From: MGR-bin208 sp043779285
GTDB lineage: Bacteria > Bacteroidota > Bacteroidia > Chitinophagales > Chitinophagaceae
Length of the DNA stretch: 20,050 nucleotides
Direction: 5' to 3'
NCBI GenBank assembly: GCA_043779285.1
Contig: JAYWEL010000192.1
Location: 1 to 20,050, forward strand
Shown piece by piece: positions 7,139 through 15,328 of the stretch (positions are counted from its first letter, which is position 1; the number at the start of each line of letters is the position of its first letter). The notes below the pieces were generated by a model. The model saw nothing but the letters and a program-made list of their open reading frames with translations, did not search any database and was not told the DNA's origin. The translations under genes and the position numbers were made by a program.

Positions 7139-7726
7139 ATGAGAACGAAAATTTTATTACTTGCTGCTATCATCTTTTTTTCGAATGCTGCATTTGCACA
7201 AATTCAGGTAGGGTTAAAAGCTGGTGCAAATATTTCAAAAATTGATGGAGTTTCTTTTAAAGATAAATTCGGTTACGGCTATCAATTAGGCGGGTTTGCA
7301 GATATTAGTCTGGGTAAAAAACTCGGTATTCAGCCAGAAATTTTATTCACACAATTCAATACAAAATTAGATAGTAATTACAAAAGCATTTATCAAAACG
7401 TGATAAGCTCTACCATTAACGATAATATTAAATTAAATTATTTGTCTATTCCGGTCTTGTTGAATTATAAGGTTGCCAATATTCTAAGTTTACAGGCAGG
7501 ACCCCAGTATAGTATTTTGATGGATCAGAATTTGACATTGACTCAAAATGGTAAAAAAGCTTTTTCTGATGGTGATTTTTCTATTGTAGCTGGTGCTCAA
7601 TTGAAGTTTAGTAAAATAAGGCTTTCCGGCAGATATGTTGTTGGTCTCAATAATATCAATCAAATTGATAATAAAGATCAATGGAAAAACCAGGCTATTC
7701 AGGTTTCGCTTGGGTTTACATTTTAA
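7139..7726 (+). CDS. Small outer-membrane beta-barrel protein (PorT/OMP_b-brl_2-like)
   Basis: A 195-residue exported protein. The signal peptide is clear (MRTKILLLAAIIFFSNAAFA, then Q), with cleavage expected after residue 20. The mature part opens QVGLKAGANISKIDG, the classical start of the Bacteroidota 'outer membrane protein beta-barrel domain' family. It continues with eight or so amphipathic strands (LGIQPEILFTQF, LNYLSIPVLLNYKV, LSLQAGPQYSILM) and ends QVSLGFTF with terminal Phe. The family includes T9SS PorT, but most members have no known role, so I do not assign porT. It stands as its own transcript: 152 bp of AT-rich leader before it and a strong terminator (7749-7774) after it. 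Confidence 0.88.
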   Translation: MRTKILLLAAIIFFSNAAFAQIQVGLKAGANISKIDGVSFKDKFGYGYQLGGFADISLGKKLGIQPEILFTQFNTKLDSNYKSIYQNVISSTINDNIKLNYLSIPVLLNYKVANILSLQAGPQYSILMDQNLTLTQNGKKAFSDGDFSIVAGAQLKFSKIRLSGRYVVGLNNINQIDNKDQWKNQAIQVSLGFTF

Positions 7727-7748
7727 TTTTTTCTTACCTCTTGGAACT

Positions 7749-7774
7749 TCCCTCTGTAAAGAGGGATTTTTTTT
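7749..7774 (+). terminator. Rho-independent terminator of the barrel gene
   Basis: TCCCTCT (7749-7755) pairs with AGAGGGA (7760-7766) around a GTAA loop, followed by eight T. It is 22 bp after the stop at 7726 and ends that transcript before lon. Confidence 0.88.
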
Positions 7775-7808
7775 ATTTAAATCTAAAGAGTATTTTTTCA
7801 TTTACTTA

Positions 7809-7822
7809 TGGCATCAATATTG
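7809..7822 (+). promoter_or_regulatory. Sigma-54-like element before lon
   Basis: TGGCATCAATATTG repeats the 7095-7108 motif with a single change and lies 72 bp before the lon ATG. As sigma-54 sites go, the -12 GC is replaced by GA. It is listed as a tentative regulatory site because both copies occupy the same kind of position. Confidence 0.22.
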
Positions 7823-7894
7823 ACCAAGAAGTAATTCAATAATTTTTTATGATGTACGGGGATGCCGTGCCAAAATGTCTAAAGACTGGTTTAT

Positions 7895-10300
7895 ATGAAT
7901 TTTGAAAAATTTTTAATGAATTCGGAAGATGAAATGGACTTTATGCCAATTATTCCACTCAATGAATACGAAGATGAAAGCCTTGATCCTATTCAGGTTC
8001 CAGAAGAATTGCCCTTGCTTGCTTTGCGAAATACAGTCTTATTTCCCGGTGTGGTTTTGCCTATTACGGTAGGTCGTGATAAAAGCATTGTTGCTGTAAA
8101 TGATGCCTATAAGGCTGACAAATTGATAGGTGTTGTTGCACAAAAAGACAGTAATATTGAAGATCCTGCAACTAAAGATTTGGAAGAAATAGGAACTGTT
8201 GCTAAAATTGTAAAGCTTATAAAAATGCCTGATGGCGGTACAACAGTCATTATTCAGGGTAAAAATCGTTTCAAGGTTGAGTCTATTTTAACAGAAGACC
8301 CATATTTTAAAGCAAGAATTAGTACGCTAGCTGAAGAAGAAAATCCAACTGATCCTGATTTCTTAGCTTCAATTTCTCAAATAAAAGATTTAGCAACAGA
8401 TATCATTCGACTTTCACCCAATTTGCCAACCGAAGCTTCTATTATTTTACGAAACATAGAAAGTCCATCTTTCCTGATTCATTTTATTTCAAGCAATCTG
8501 AATACGGGATTGAAGGACAAACAAAAACTACTGGAAACCGATAAGATCACCGAAAGAGCTTTTTTATTGTTGCAGGTTTTGCAAAAAGAATTGCAGTTTG
8601 CCGAATTGAAAAATAAGGTAAATGAAAAAACCAAGTCGGAGCTGGACAAACAACAGAAAGATTATTTTCTTCAGCAACAATTAAAAAGTATCAAAGACGA
8701 GTTAGGTGGAGATAATAATGAACGGGAAATAAAGGAAATGCAAAAAAAGGCCAAAGAAAAAAAGTGGCCTAACCCTGCAAAAGAAATGTTTCAAAAGGGT
8801 ATCGAAAAATTGGAAAGAATGCATCCAACAACTCCCGATTACTCGGTTGTATATAACCATCTTGACCTGATGCTTGACCTACCATGGGATGAGTACACCG
8901 AAGATTCTTATGATTTGGCAAAAGCAAAAAAAGTGTTGGATGCAGATCATTATGGCATGAAAAAAATTAAGGAACGGATTTTAGAATATCTGGCGGTTTT
9001 AAAACTAAAGGGAGACATGAAAAGTCCGATCCTTTGTTTTGTAGGACCTCCGGGAATTGGGAAAACTTCATTGGGTAAAAGTATTGCCCATGCTGTTAAG
9101 AGAAAATACATTCGCTTAAGCCTTGGTGGATTGCATGATGAAAGTGAAATAAGAGGGCATCGTAAAACATATATTGGAGCAATGCCTGGTCGTATTATAC
9201 AATCTATCCGTAAAGCAAAATCATCTAACCCGGTGGTAATTTTAGATGAAATAGATAAATTAGGAAATGATCAACGAGGCGATCCAAGTAGTGCTTTATT
9301 AGAAGTTCTCGATCCTGAACAGAATCATTCGTTTTATGATAATTACCTGGAGCTGGAGTATGATTTAAGCAAAGTGATGTTTATTGCAACAGCTAATAAT
9401 ATTCAAAATATACAACCTGCCTTGAGGGACCGTATTGAAATTATTGATTTGAGTGGTTATGCTATTGAAGAAAAAATTGAAATAGCAAAACGACACCTAA
9501 TTCCAAAACAAAAAGAAATGCATGGTTTAGCGAAATCAAATTTTAAAATCAGTGATAAGGTTTTAGAAAAAACAATTCATGATTATACCCGCGAAAGTGG
9601 TGTAAGAGACTTAGACCGGCAATTGGCTTCTATTATGCGTTCACAGGCGAGGCAATTGGTAAAAGCAGGAAAACTAAAACCTACTCTTACACAGATAGAT
9701 TTAGAAAAAATACTAGGAACTCCAAGATATAGTAATGATATCTATAAAACAGTTAACATGCCCGGAGTGGCTGTAGGCCTTGCCTGGACCTATGTTGGTG
9801 GAGAAATACTTTTTATTGAAACAAGTTTGAGTGAAGGAAAAGGCGAAATGAAAATGACCGGTAATCTGGGAAATGTGATGAAAGAAAGTGCCAGCACAGC
9901 ATATACTTATTTACAGGTGAATGCAAAAAAATATGGCATAGACAGTACTCTTTTTGAAAAGAAAAATATACATATTCACGTGCCGGAAGGTGCTACACCC
10001 AAAGACGGTCCAAGTGCCGGAGTAACCATGCTAACTGCATTAGCTTCTGCATTTACCAATAAAAAAGTAAAGCCGTTTTTAGCAATGACCGGTGAAATAA
10101 CTTTGCGTGGACAAGTTTTACCAGTAGGTGGGATTAAAGAAAAAGTATTAGCTGCTAAAAGAGCTGGGTTAAAAGAAATTATTCTTTGCTGGCAAAACGA
10201 AAAAGATGTACAGGAAATTGATTCCGATTTTGTCAAAGGGCTCAGGTTTCATTATGTAAAAAACATGACACAGGTTTTAGAAATGGCTATTCAATACTAA
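7895..10300 (+). CDS. lon: ATP-dependent protease Lon (LonA)
   Basis: Lon is a cytoplasmic AAA+ serine protease that unfolds and degrades damaged and regulatory proteins. The 801-residue product has three complete parts. The LON substrate-binding domain begins at about residue 37 (LPLLALRNTVLFPG). The AAA+ module carries Walker A GPPGIGKT (384-391) and Walker B VVILDEIDKLG. The C-terminal protease domain has the catalytic Ser in KDGPSAG (S707) and the partner Lys in KEKVL (K750), 43 residues apart as in E. coli Lon. The N-terminus has an acidic extension of about 35 residues before the LON domain, typical for Bacteroidota. The start could be ATG 7895 or 7916. It is a single-gene transcript with a perfect terminator at 10321. 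No CIRCE-type heat-shock operator is visible upstream; a sigma-54-like motif is at 7809. Confidence 0.97.
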   Translation: MNFEKFLMNSEDEMDFMPIIPLNEYEDESLDPIQVPEELPLLALRNTVLFPGVVLPITVGRDKSIVAVNDAYKADKLIGVVAQKDSNIEDPATKDLEEIGTVAKIVKLIKMPDGGTTVIIQGKNRFKVESILTEDPYFKARISTLAEEENPTDPDFLASISQIKDLATDIIRLSPNLPTEASIILRNIESPSFLIHFISSNLNTGLKDKQKLLETDKITERAFLLLQVLQKELQFAELKNKVNEKTKSELDKQQKDYFLQQQLKSIKDELGGDNNEREIKEMQKKAKEKKWPNPAKEMFQKGIEKLERMHPTTPDYSVVYNHLDLMLDLPWDEYTEDSYDLAKAKKVLDADHYGMKKIKERILEYLAVLKLKGDMKSPILCFVGPPGIGKTSLGKSIAHAVKRKYIRLSLGGLHDESEIRGHRKTYIGAMPGRIIQSIRKAKSSNPVVILDEIDKLGNDQRGDPSSALLEVLDPEQNHSFYDNYLELEYDLSKVMFIATANNIQNIQPALRDRIEIIDLSGYAIEEKIEIAKRHLIPKQKEMHGLAKSNFKISDKVLEKTIHDYTRESGVRDLDRQLASIMRSQARQLVKAGKLKPTLTQIDLEKILGTPRYSNDIYKTVNMPGVAVGLAWTYVGGEILFIETSLSEGKGEMKMTGNLGNVMKESASTAYTYLQVNAKKYGIDSTLFEKKNIHIHVPEGATPKDGPSAGVTMLTALASAFTNKKVKPFLAMTGEITLRGQVLPVGGIKEKVLAAKRAGLKEIILCWQNEKDVQEIDSDFVKGLRFHYVKNMTQVLEMAIQY

Positions 10301-10320
10301 TAATCAGATTTGGATAATTG

Positions 10321-10350
10321 ATCCCCTGCTCAACAGCAGGGGATTTTTTT
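10321..10350 (+). terminator. Rho-independent terminator of lon
   Basis: ATCCCCTGCT (10321-10330) pairs perfectly with AGCAGGGGAT (10335-10344) around CAAC, followed by T residues to 10350. It lies 20 bp after the lon stop and separates lon from porQ. Confidence 0.95.
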
Positions 10351-10390
10351 ATTATGGCAAACTCCGAAACTTTTCTCATTTTCGTATCAC

Positions 10391-11455
10391 TTGAAAATCA
10401 GCATTTACATATTCCTCATTTTTATTTCTTCACAGGCAGGGTCGCAAACTCTTGGCGGCAATGCTGCTTTCAACTTTGTTAAGTTGTCTGCTTCTCCTTT
10501 ATTAACATCGATTGGAGGAGTAAATGCTTCAATTACGACCAATGATATTGGATTGGCTTTTTATAATCCGGCATTATTGAAACCCGCCATGCATACACAA
10601 TTGCAAGCTGCTTTCAATGATTTTTATGCAGGTATAAAAACGTATAATCTTTCAATGGGTTATTATAATCCAGTAATCAAAACAAGTTTTGCTTATGGCG
10701 TACATTATATAAATTATGGCAACATTCAACAAACAGATGCTGCCGGAAATGTTTTCGGGAATTTCAGACCGACAGATTGGGTGATGCAGGTTTCGGCTGC
10801 ACATAGTTATTTGCAAAAATGGAATTTAGGAACAAGCATAAAATTTATTAATTCAGATTATGGTCAATACAAATCGAATGCATTGGCTGCTGATATTGGC
10901 TTGCAATATCAAGACTCAGCCAAATTGTTTTCTGCTTCTGTTCTGGTAAAAAATCTGGGCGTTCAATTAAAGAAATATAATAATGTTAGTGTGGAAGAAT
11001 TGCCTTTCGATTTGGTTGTAGGTATTACAAAACGATTAGCAAAAGCACCATTTGGTTTTTCATTTACTGCTAATAACCTGAATGTATTTGATATTCGGTA
11101 TAACGATGAAAATTTTAATTCAGTAAATGTCTCTGGACAGAATCAGGACAATAAGAAATATATTTTTGATAAGATTTTCAGGCATGTAGTGTTAGCCGCT
11201 CATATTTATGTTGATTCAAAAATTGAATTCAATATTGGGTATAATCATTTACGGAGACAGGAATTAAGTATTGCGAACTCTGGCAAAGGCTTGAATGGAT
11301 TCTCCATGGGTGCAGGGATTCTATTGAATAAAATGCAGATTCGTTTTGCACGAACTAATTACCAGAATAATACGGCGTTTAATCAGCTTGGAATCAATTT
11401 AAAACTGAATGAGTATTTTGGGCTTGGAAAATTTGGTGAAAAAATTAAATGGTGA
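10391..11455 (+). CDS. porQ: Type IX secretion system protein PorQ family
   Basis: A 354-residue exported beta-barrel protein of the PorV/PorQ (FadL-like) group. In T9SS bacteria these outer-membrane proteins take part in delivering or attaching secreted C-terminal-domain cargo at the cell surface. After a signal peptide (KISIYIFLIFISSQAGS) comes the family opening LGGNAAFNFVKLSASPLLTS, then GGVNASITTNDIGLAFYNPALL, whose N-P-A-L pattern is the PorV/PorQ hallmark. The later segments GNFRPTDWVMQVS and FNIGYNHLRRQEL fit PorQ better than PorV. The only in-frame start that keeps the signal peptide is TTG at 10391; the nearest upstream ATG (10353) is in another frame. A promoter-like CATTTTCG (10377-10384) sits 6 nt before it. 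It overlaps or abuts the downstream transglutaminase-like gene, so the two are probably co-translated. Confidence 0.85.
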   Translation: MKISIYIFLIFISSQAGSQTLGGNAAFNFVKLSASPLLTSIGGVNASITTNDIGLAFYNPALLKPAMHTQLQAAFNDFYAGIKTYNLSMGYYNPVIKTSFAYGVHYINYGNIQQTDAAGNVFGNFRPTDWVMQVSAAHSYLQKWNLGTSIKFINSDYGQYKSNALAADIGLQYQDSAKLFSASVLVKNLGVQLKKYNNVSVEELPFDLVVGITKRLAKAPFGFSFTANNLNVFDIRYNDENFNSVNVSGQNQDNKKYIFDKIFRHVVLAAHIYVDSKIEFNIGYNHLRRQELSIANSGKGLNGFSMGAGILLNKMQIRFARTNYQNNTAFNQLGINLKLNEYFGLGKFGEKIKW

Positions 11456-11457
11456 TA

Positions 11458-12408
11458 ATGAAAAACATGGTTAAGCGAATTTTCAAAGGAGTATCCATCC
11501 CTTTAATTAGTATGGTGTTACTAATAGTTAGTATCAATGACCGCATCCATCGATATGTAACGCCATCTAAATATATTACTGCATCTGAGTTGAATGACAG
11601 CTCGAAACTTTCAAGATGGGGAATTGATTACTCCCGATTCAATTATAAGGATGATAATCTGACTATTTATTTAAGTGATACAATTGGTATTCAGTCATCC
11701 GATAATTCATTAGTAAAGACTGAAAAAATTTATAAACATATCATTGATAAAACCATTGGTAGAGGCGGCGTTCCGGATCAGATATTGGATAATAAATCAC
11801 CCATCGAACAGTTGGATCTTGTAAATAAAGGCTTATCAAAAATATGGTGTGGCAACTATGGATTTATATTCCCTTATTTTCTTCAAAAGCAGGGAATTGT
11901 TTCCAGATATATCTCTATCGGACCTGTTGAAGGGAATGAAATTGGGGAGCACATTCTTACAGAAGTATATATACCGGAGTTGAAAAAATGGATATTGGTT
12001 GATCCTACATTTAATTATCTGTCCTTTAAAAATAAAGAAGGGCTTCTGTTGAATTTAGAAGAAATAAAAAAACAAGAATTGGATTCTGGAAATTTTACTC
12101 AATGGATAAATGATTCACTCGTCGACAAAAACAGGACTGATATTAGCACTGACTGGATGGAATTGGTAAAAAATGAAATGCCTGCACGGTATTTTAGCAA
12201 AGACCAATTAAGTAAACAATTTGATTCTCCAACTAAATTTCAGCGGCTGATAAAATATTTTTTACCAACACCGAACTATTTTATAAATAAAAAACCAGAC
12301 CGCATAATAGATAATTATACGATCTGGTTAATTTCTGATATTCTTTTAATTGCCGGATTGGTATTCTTTGGATATAAACTAATTCGAAGTTTTACGGATT
12401 CAAATTAA
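11458..12408 (+). CDS. Membrane-anchored transglutaminase-like protein
   Basis: A 316-residue protein with a transglutaminase-like (papain-fold) domain between two membrane segments. An N-terminal anchor is at about 12-27 (GVSIPLISMVLLIVSI) and a C-terminal helix at about 288-308 (TIWLISDILLIAGLVFFGYK). The catalytic triad is readable: Cys in IWCGNYG (131), His in GEHILTEVY (165) and Asp in WILVDPTFNY (182), with typical spacing. Such domains act as Cys peptidases, cross-linkers or acyl transferases, often on cell-wall or surface proteins; which applies here is open. The domain most likely faces the periplasm. ATG 11449 overlaps the porQ stop by 7 nt and ATG 11458 follows it by 2 nt; I chose the latter, but either way it is tightly coupled to porQ. 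I know of no named family for this gene. Confidence 0.78.
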   Translation: MKNMVKRIFKGVSIPLISMVLLIVSINDRIHRYVTPSKYITASELNDSSKLSRWGIDYSRFNYKDDNLTIYLSDTIGIQSSDNSLVKTEKIYKHIIDKTIGRGGVPDQILDNKSPIEQLDLVNKGLSKIWCGNYGFIFPYFLQKQGIVSRYISIGPVEGNEIGEHILTEVYIPELKKWILVDPTFNYLSFKNKEGLLLNLEEIKKQELDSGNFTQWINDSLVDKNRTDISTDWMELVKNEMPARYFSKDQLSKQFDSPTKFQRLIKYFLPTPNYFINKKPDRIIDNYTIWLISDILLIAGLVFFGYKLIRSFTDSN

Positions 12409-12432
12409 CGTAAAACTATTCCGGCTATTCGA

Positions 12433-13542
12433 TTACATATACTTCAAATTGGTTTTTGGCGATAAAGCCAGCAAGGATTCATACATCAATTGAATGGTTT
12501 GTTCAATATCCTTTTTATGCAACATTTCTACCGTAGTGTGCATATAGCGAAGAGGAATTGAAATCAACGCTGATGGACATCCATCGTTGGAATAAGCAAA
12601 AGCATCCGTGTCGGTTCCTGTACTACGTGAAACTGTTTTTAACTGATAAGGAATTTTATTTTTATCAGCTACTCCCTGAATAAAATCAAGTAATTTATTG
12701 TGAACTGCTGGTCCGTATGTCAATGCTGGTCCCTTTCCGCAGGCCGTATCCCCTTCAACTATTTTATTTACCATGGGTGTGGTAGAATCATGAGTAACGT
12801 CGGTAACGATGGCTACATCAGGTTTTATTCTGCGGGCAATCATTTCTGCTCCACGCAAACCAATCTCTTCCTGCACTGCATTTACGATGTATAAAGCAAA
12901 AGGAAGTTTCTTTTTGTTTTCATGTAATAGCCGGGCAACTTCTGCAATCATAAACCCGCCAATACGGTTGTCAAAAGCACGGCCTATATAAAAGTCATTA
13001 GCAATTTCTTCAAATCCATCACAGTAAGTAACTACCGAACCTACATGTATACCCAGTTGTTCCACCTCTTTTTTTGAAGCCGCTCCACAGTCAAGGAAAA
13101 GATTCTCCACTTTAGGTTGGGTTTCTTTTTGGTCTGTATTGCCCAGGCGGGTATGAATGGCGGGCCAGCCAAAAACAGCTTTCACCAATCCTTTTTTTCC
13201 ATGAATAAAAACCCGTTGGCTAGGCGCAATCTGATGATCAACTCCACCATTTCTTTTTAAATAAATAAACCCTTCCGGCGTAATATAGTTTACAAACCAA
13301 CTGATCTCATCTGCATGGGCTTCAATAACCACTTTGAATTTATGGTCAGGATTGATGACCCCAACTGCTGTTCCATAGGGGTCAACAAAATGGCTGTCGA
13401 TATAGGGTTTCAGGTACTCCAGCCATAACTTTTGTCCGCTGCTTTCAAATCCCACTGGGGACGGGTTATTGATATAATCTTTAAAAAATTGAAATGATTT
13501 ATCGGTAATAATCGATTTTTTATTCTTTGTTTTAGCAGCCAT
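12433..13542 (-). CDS. M42-family metallo-aminopeptidase (FrvX/glutamyl aminopeptidase type)
   Basis: This is a cytoplasmic di-zinc (or cobalt) aminopeptidase of the tetrahedral TET/M42 family, which trims peptides left by larger proteases. The 369-residue product shows all the metal and catalytic positions: H76-A-D78 (EAHADEI), D191 (FDNRIGG), E225-E226 (QEEIGLRGAE), D248 (TDVTHD) and H335 (RYMHTTVE). Length and motif order are normal. The start at ATG 13542 gives a short Lys-rich leader (MAAKTKNKKS) before the conserved part. Its stop lies 25 bp from the stop of the convergent transglutaminase gene. A TATCTTCG box (13587-13594, minus strand), about 45 nt upstream, is a possible -7 element. 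Confidence 0.93.
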   Translation of the reverse strand: MAAKTKNKKSIITDKSFQFFKDYINNPSPVGFESSGQKLWLEYLKPYIDSHFVDPYGTAVGVINPDHKFKVVIEAHADEISWFVNYITPEGFIYLKRNGGVDHQIAPSQRVFIHGKKGLVKAVFGWPAIHTRLGNTDQKETQPKVENLFLDCGAASKKEVEQLGIHVGSVVTYCDGFEEIANDFYIGRAFDNRIGGFMIAEVARLLHENKKKLPFALYIVNAVQEEIGLRGAEMIARRIKPDVAIVTDVTHDSTTPMVNKIVEGDTACGKGPALTYGPAVHNKLLDFIQGVADKNKIPYQLKTVSRSTGTDTDAFAYSNDGCPSALISIPLRYMHTTVEMLHKKDIEQTIQLMYESLLALSPKTNLKYM

Positions 13543-13774
13543 AATTAGTGGTATTTGATATATTGGTTAAGATAAGTTAAGTAAAGCGAAGATAAGGAGC
13601 ATGTATTTAAACAGCAACATGCCATCATTGGTAAAAAAATGTGCATGATAAATTCAGGTAAATGGAACAATACTAAACTTTCTAATGGGACTATAGCACA
13701 ATAATAAATGAAAATATTGCTGTAAACAATTGAGCGTTGTAATGGATGAAACAATTGACTTTAATTGAAGTAGG

Positions 13775-14230
13775 TCATGGTTTTTTTAATGTAATTTTTT
13801 TAGACTCAGCATAGTTGCTTTTATTGCCAGCCTTATCTTTTAATATAATTCCAAAACTAACTTCCCGGTCTGCACTTTCCGTATTTAAAAACAATGCACC
13901 GGCTGCTAGTTCACCATATTTTGCCAGCAATTCAATTTCACCACTTCGGGTATTAGGTACTCCCAGTTTGCCAAGTGTAATACGTATTGTATCAGTCGAT
14001 AAAGTTGCGGTTCCATTATATCGTTTGAAAACAACAAATACGGAATCCTGAATATCTCCCTGATCATCAGTAAAACTGGCTGTCACGGTAATAAAATTAC
14101 CTTTGCTAACAACATCCGGTGAAATAGATTTTATTTTAACTTGCGGAGCTGTGGTGAATTTGTCTTTTTTACATCCGGCAAAAACTGTTAACAGCAAAAT
14201 GGAAAAGATAAATGATATTCTGATTTTCAT
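13775..14230 (-). CDS. Predicted lipoprotein with Ig/PKD-like fold
   Basis: A 151-residue exported lipoprotein. The signal peptide MKIRISFIFSILLLTVFAGC ends in a lipobox-like F-A-G-C with the lipidated Cys at 20, followed by KKDK. Charged residues just after the Cys are often seen in Bacteroidota outer-membrane lipoproteins. The rest is beta-rich: ITVTASFTDDQGDIQDSVFV resembles the strand-turn pattern of cadherin/PKD-like domains, and the C-terminus GIILKDKAGNKSNYAESKKI closes a second strand set. No catalytic motif is visible. Its family is not recognised. It diverges from the LuxE-like gene with only 52 bp between the starts, so the two share a control region. Confidence 0.82.
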   Translation of the reverse strand: MKIRISFIFSILLLTVFAGCKKDKFTTAPQVKIKSISPDVVSKGNFITVTASFTDDQGDIQDSVFVVFKRYNGTATLSTDTIRITLGKLGVPNTRSGEIELLAKYGELAAGALFLNTESADREVSFGIILKDKAGNKSNYAESKKITLKKP

Positions 14231-14249
14231 TCTGTAGAGTTGAGATAAA

Positions 14250-14257
14250 CAAATTTA
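14250..14257 (-). promoter_or_regulatory. Candidate -7 box for the lipoprotein gene
   Basis: The minus strand reads TAAATTTG, a full TAnnTTTG match 19 nt before the ATG at 14230, giving a leader of roughly a dozen bases. No matching -33 TTTG is clear. Confidence 0.4.
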
Positions 14258-14282
14258 ATCTTTTAATTGATATGTATATATA

Positions 14283-15269
14283 ATGGCGTGTGAATGGGTA
14301 GATAAAATATTTGAGGTTAAAGAAGAAGGATTTCAAGCATTAGCTTTGGAGGTTTTTCAGTTTCAGTATGCCGAAAATGAAGTTTACCGTAAATATGTAA
14401 ACGCCTTGCATCTTGATGTAGCAGAAATAAAAAGTATTGAGCAAATCCCGTTTCTTCCGGTTCGGTTTTTCAAAACCCACAAAGTGATAACAACTACGTT
14501 TGAACCGGCACTTATTTTTGAAAGCAGTGGTACAACAGAAACAGTAAATAGCAGGCATTTTGTAAAAGAACCGGCGATTTATTTTGAAAGTTATTCTAAG
14601 GCTTTTGAATTGTTTTATGGTTCTGTTATGGATTATTGCATCATTGGATTATTGCCTGTATATTTAGAAAGAACGGGATCCTCCCTGATTTATATGGTTG
14701 ATGATCTGATAAAAAAAAGCAATCATTCGCAAAGTGGATTTTATTTAAATGAGTTTGAAGAGTTGAATTTTTTGTTGAAGGATTTAAAAAATAAGAATCA
14801 AAAAATCTTGTTGATCGGAGTAACATTTGCGTTACTCGATTTTGCAGAAAAATTTCAACCTGATCTTTCCCAATCTGTCATCATGGAAACCGGAGGTATG
14901 AAAGGAAGAAGAAAAGAAATGATCAGGGAAGATGTACATAAAGTTTTACAAAGTGCTTTTAATACCGATCAAATTCATTCAGAATATGGGATGACCGAAT
15001 TGCTTTCACAAGCTTATTCAACAGGTAATGGTATTTTTAATTGCCCATCCTGGATGCGAGTTTTGTTGCGTGATGAAGAAGATCCGTTGAGTATCCGTAC
15101 AGGAAAAACAACTTCAGGTGCTATTAATATTATTGATCTGGCCAATGTATACAGTTGCAGTTTTATTGCAACGGATGATATTGGGAAACGATTTGAAGAT
15201 GGAAGTTTTGAAGTTTTGGGTAGAATGGATGGTTCGGATTTAAGAGGGTGCAGTTTGATGGTGATTTGA
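14283..15269 (+). CDS. LuxE/PaaK-type acyl-protein synthetase (ANL superfamily)
   Basis: A 328-residue adenylate-forming enzyme of the LuxE family, which activates a carboxylic acid with ATP and passes the acyl group to a protein or thiol. The ATP-binding loop IFESSGTTE is at 78-86, a METGGMKGRRKE segment at 201-212, the aromatic SEYGMTE motif (A5) at 233-239, the D-L-A motif with ATDDIG (A7-like) near 270-290, and LGRMDGSDLRG (A8) near the C-terminus. The large C-terminal swinging domain of acyl-CoA synthetases is absent, as in LuxE. No luxCDAB genes are nearby, so bioluminescence is not implied. In Bacteroidota such orphan genes are usual, and the acyl acceptor is unknown. ATG 14283 is the start, 52 bp from the divergent lipoprotein gene. 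Confidence 0.88.
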   Translation: MACEWVDKIFEVKEEGFQALALEVFQFQYAENEVYRKYVNALHLDVAEIKSIEQIPFLPVRFFKTHKVITTTFEPALIFESSGTTETVNSRHFVKEPAIYFESYSKAFELFYGSVMDYCIIGLLPVYLERTGSSLIYMVDDLIKKSNHSQSGFYLNEFEELNFLLKDLKNKNQKILLIGVTFALLDFAEKFQPDLSQSVIMETGGMKGRRKEMIREDVHKVLQSAFNTDQIHSEYGMTELLSQAYSTGNGIFNCPSWMRVLLRDEEDPLSIRTGKTTSGAINIIDLANVYSCSFIATDDIGKRFEDGSFEVLGRMDGSDLRGCSLMVI

Positions 15270-15301
15270 TAAAAAGTTTTCAAAATTGCATTTTTTTAAA
15301 A

Positions 15302-15309
15302 TAGATTTG
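15302..15309 (+). promoter_or_regulatory. Candidate -7 box for tRNA-Leu
   Basis: TAGATTTG matches TAnnTTTG and ends 19 bp before the mature 5' end of the tRNA, giving a short 5' leader for RNase P to remove. A TTG occurs at 15286-15288, but closer than the usual -33 spacing. Confidence 0.5.
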
Positions 15310-15328
15310 CTCCCCGTTGAGGATTATT

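Noticed and set aside
7063..7245. 60-codon plus-strand frame at the start of the small barrel gene
   Set aside because: It overlaps the signal peptide of the barrel gene in another frame, and its Lys/Cys-rich product has no recognisable features.
7857..7880. Reverse-strand TTGGCACGGCATCCCCG resembling a sigma-54 promoter just before lon
   Set aside because: It points away from lon, into the preceding terminator region with no gene to serve, and lacks the -12 TTGC.
13545..13754. 69-codon minus-strand frame in the gap between the M42 gene and the lipoprotein gene
   Set aside because: The translation is a run of hydrophobic and Cys residues without a signal-peptide pattern, and it begins 3 bp from the M42 start. 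The 232-bp gap shows no other clear feature apart from a TATCTTCG box at 13587-13594.
14283..15269. Possible bioluminescence (lux) locus
   Set aside because: Only the LuxE-like gene is present; no luciferase, reductase or transferase genes flank it, and orphan LuxE-like genes are usual in Bacteroidota.
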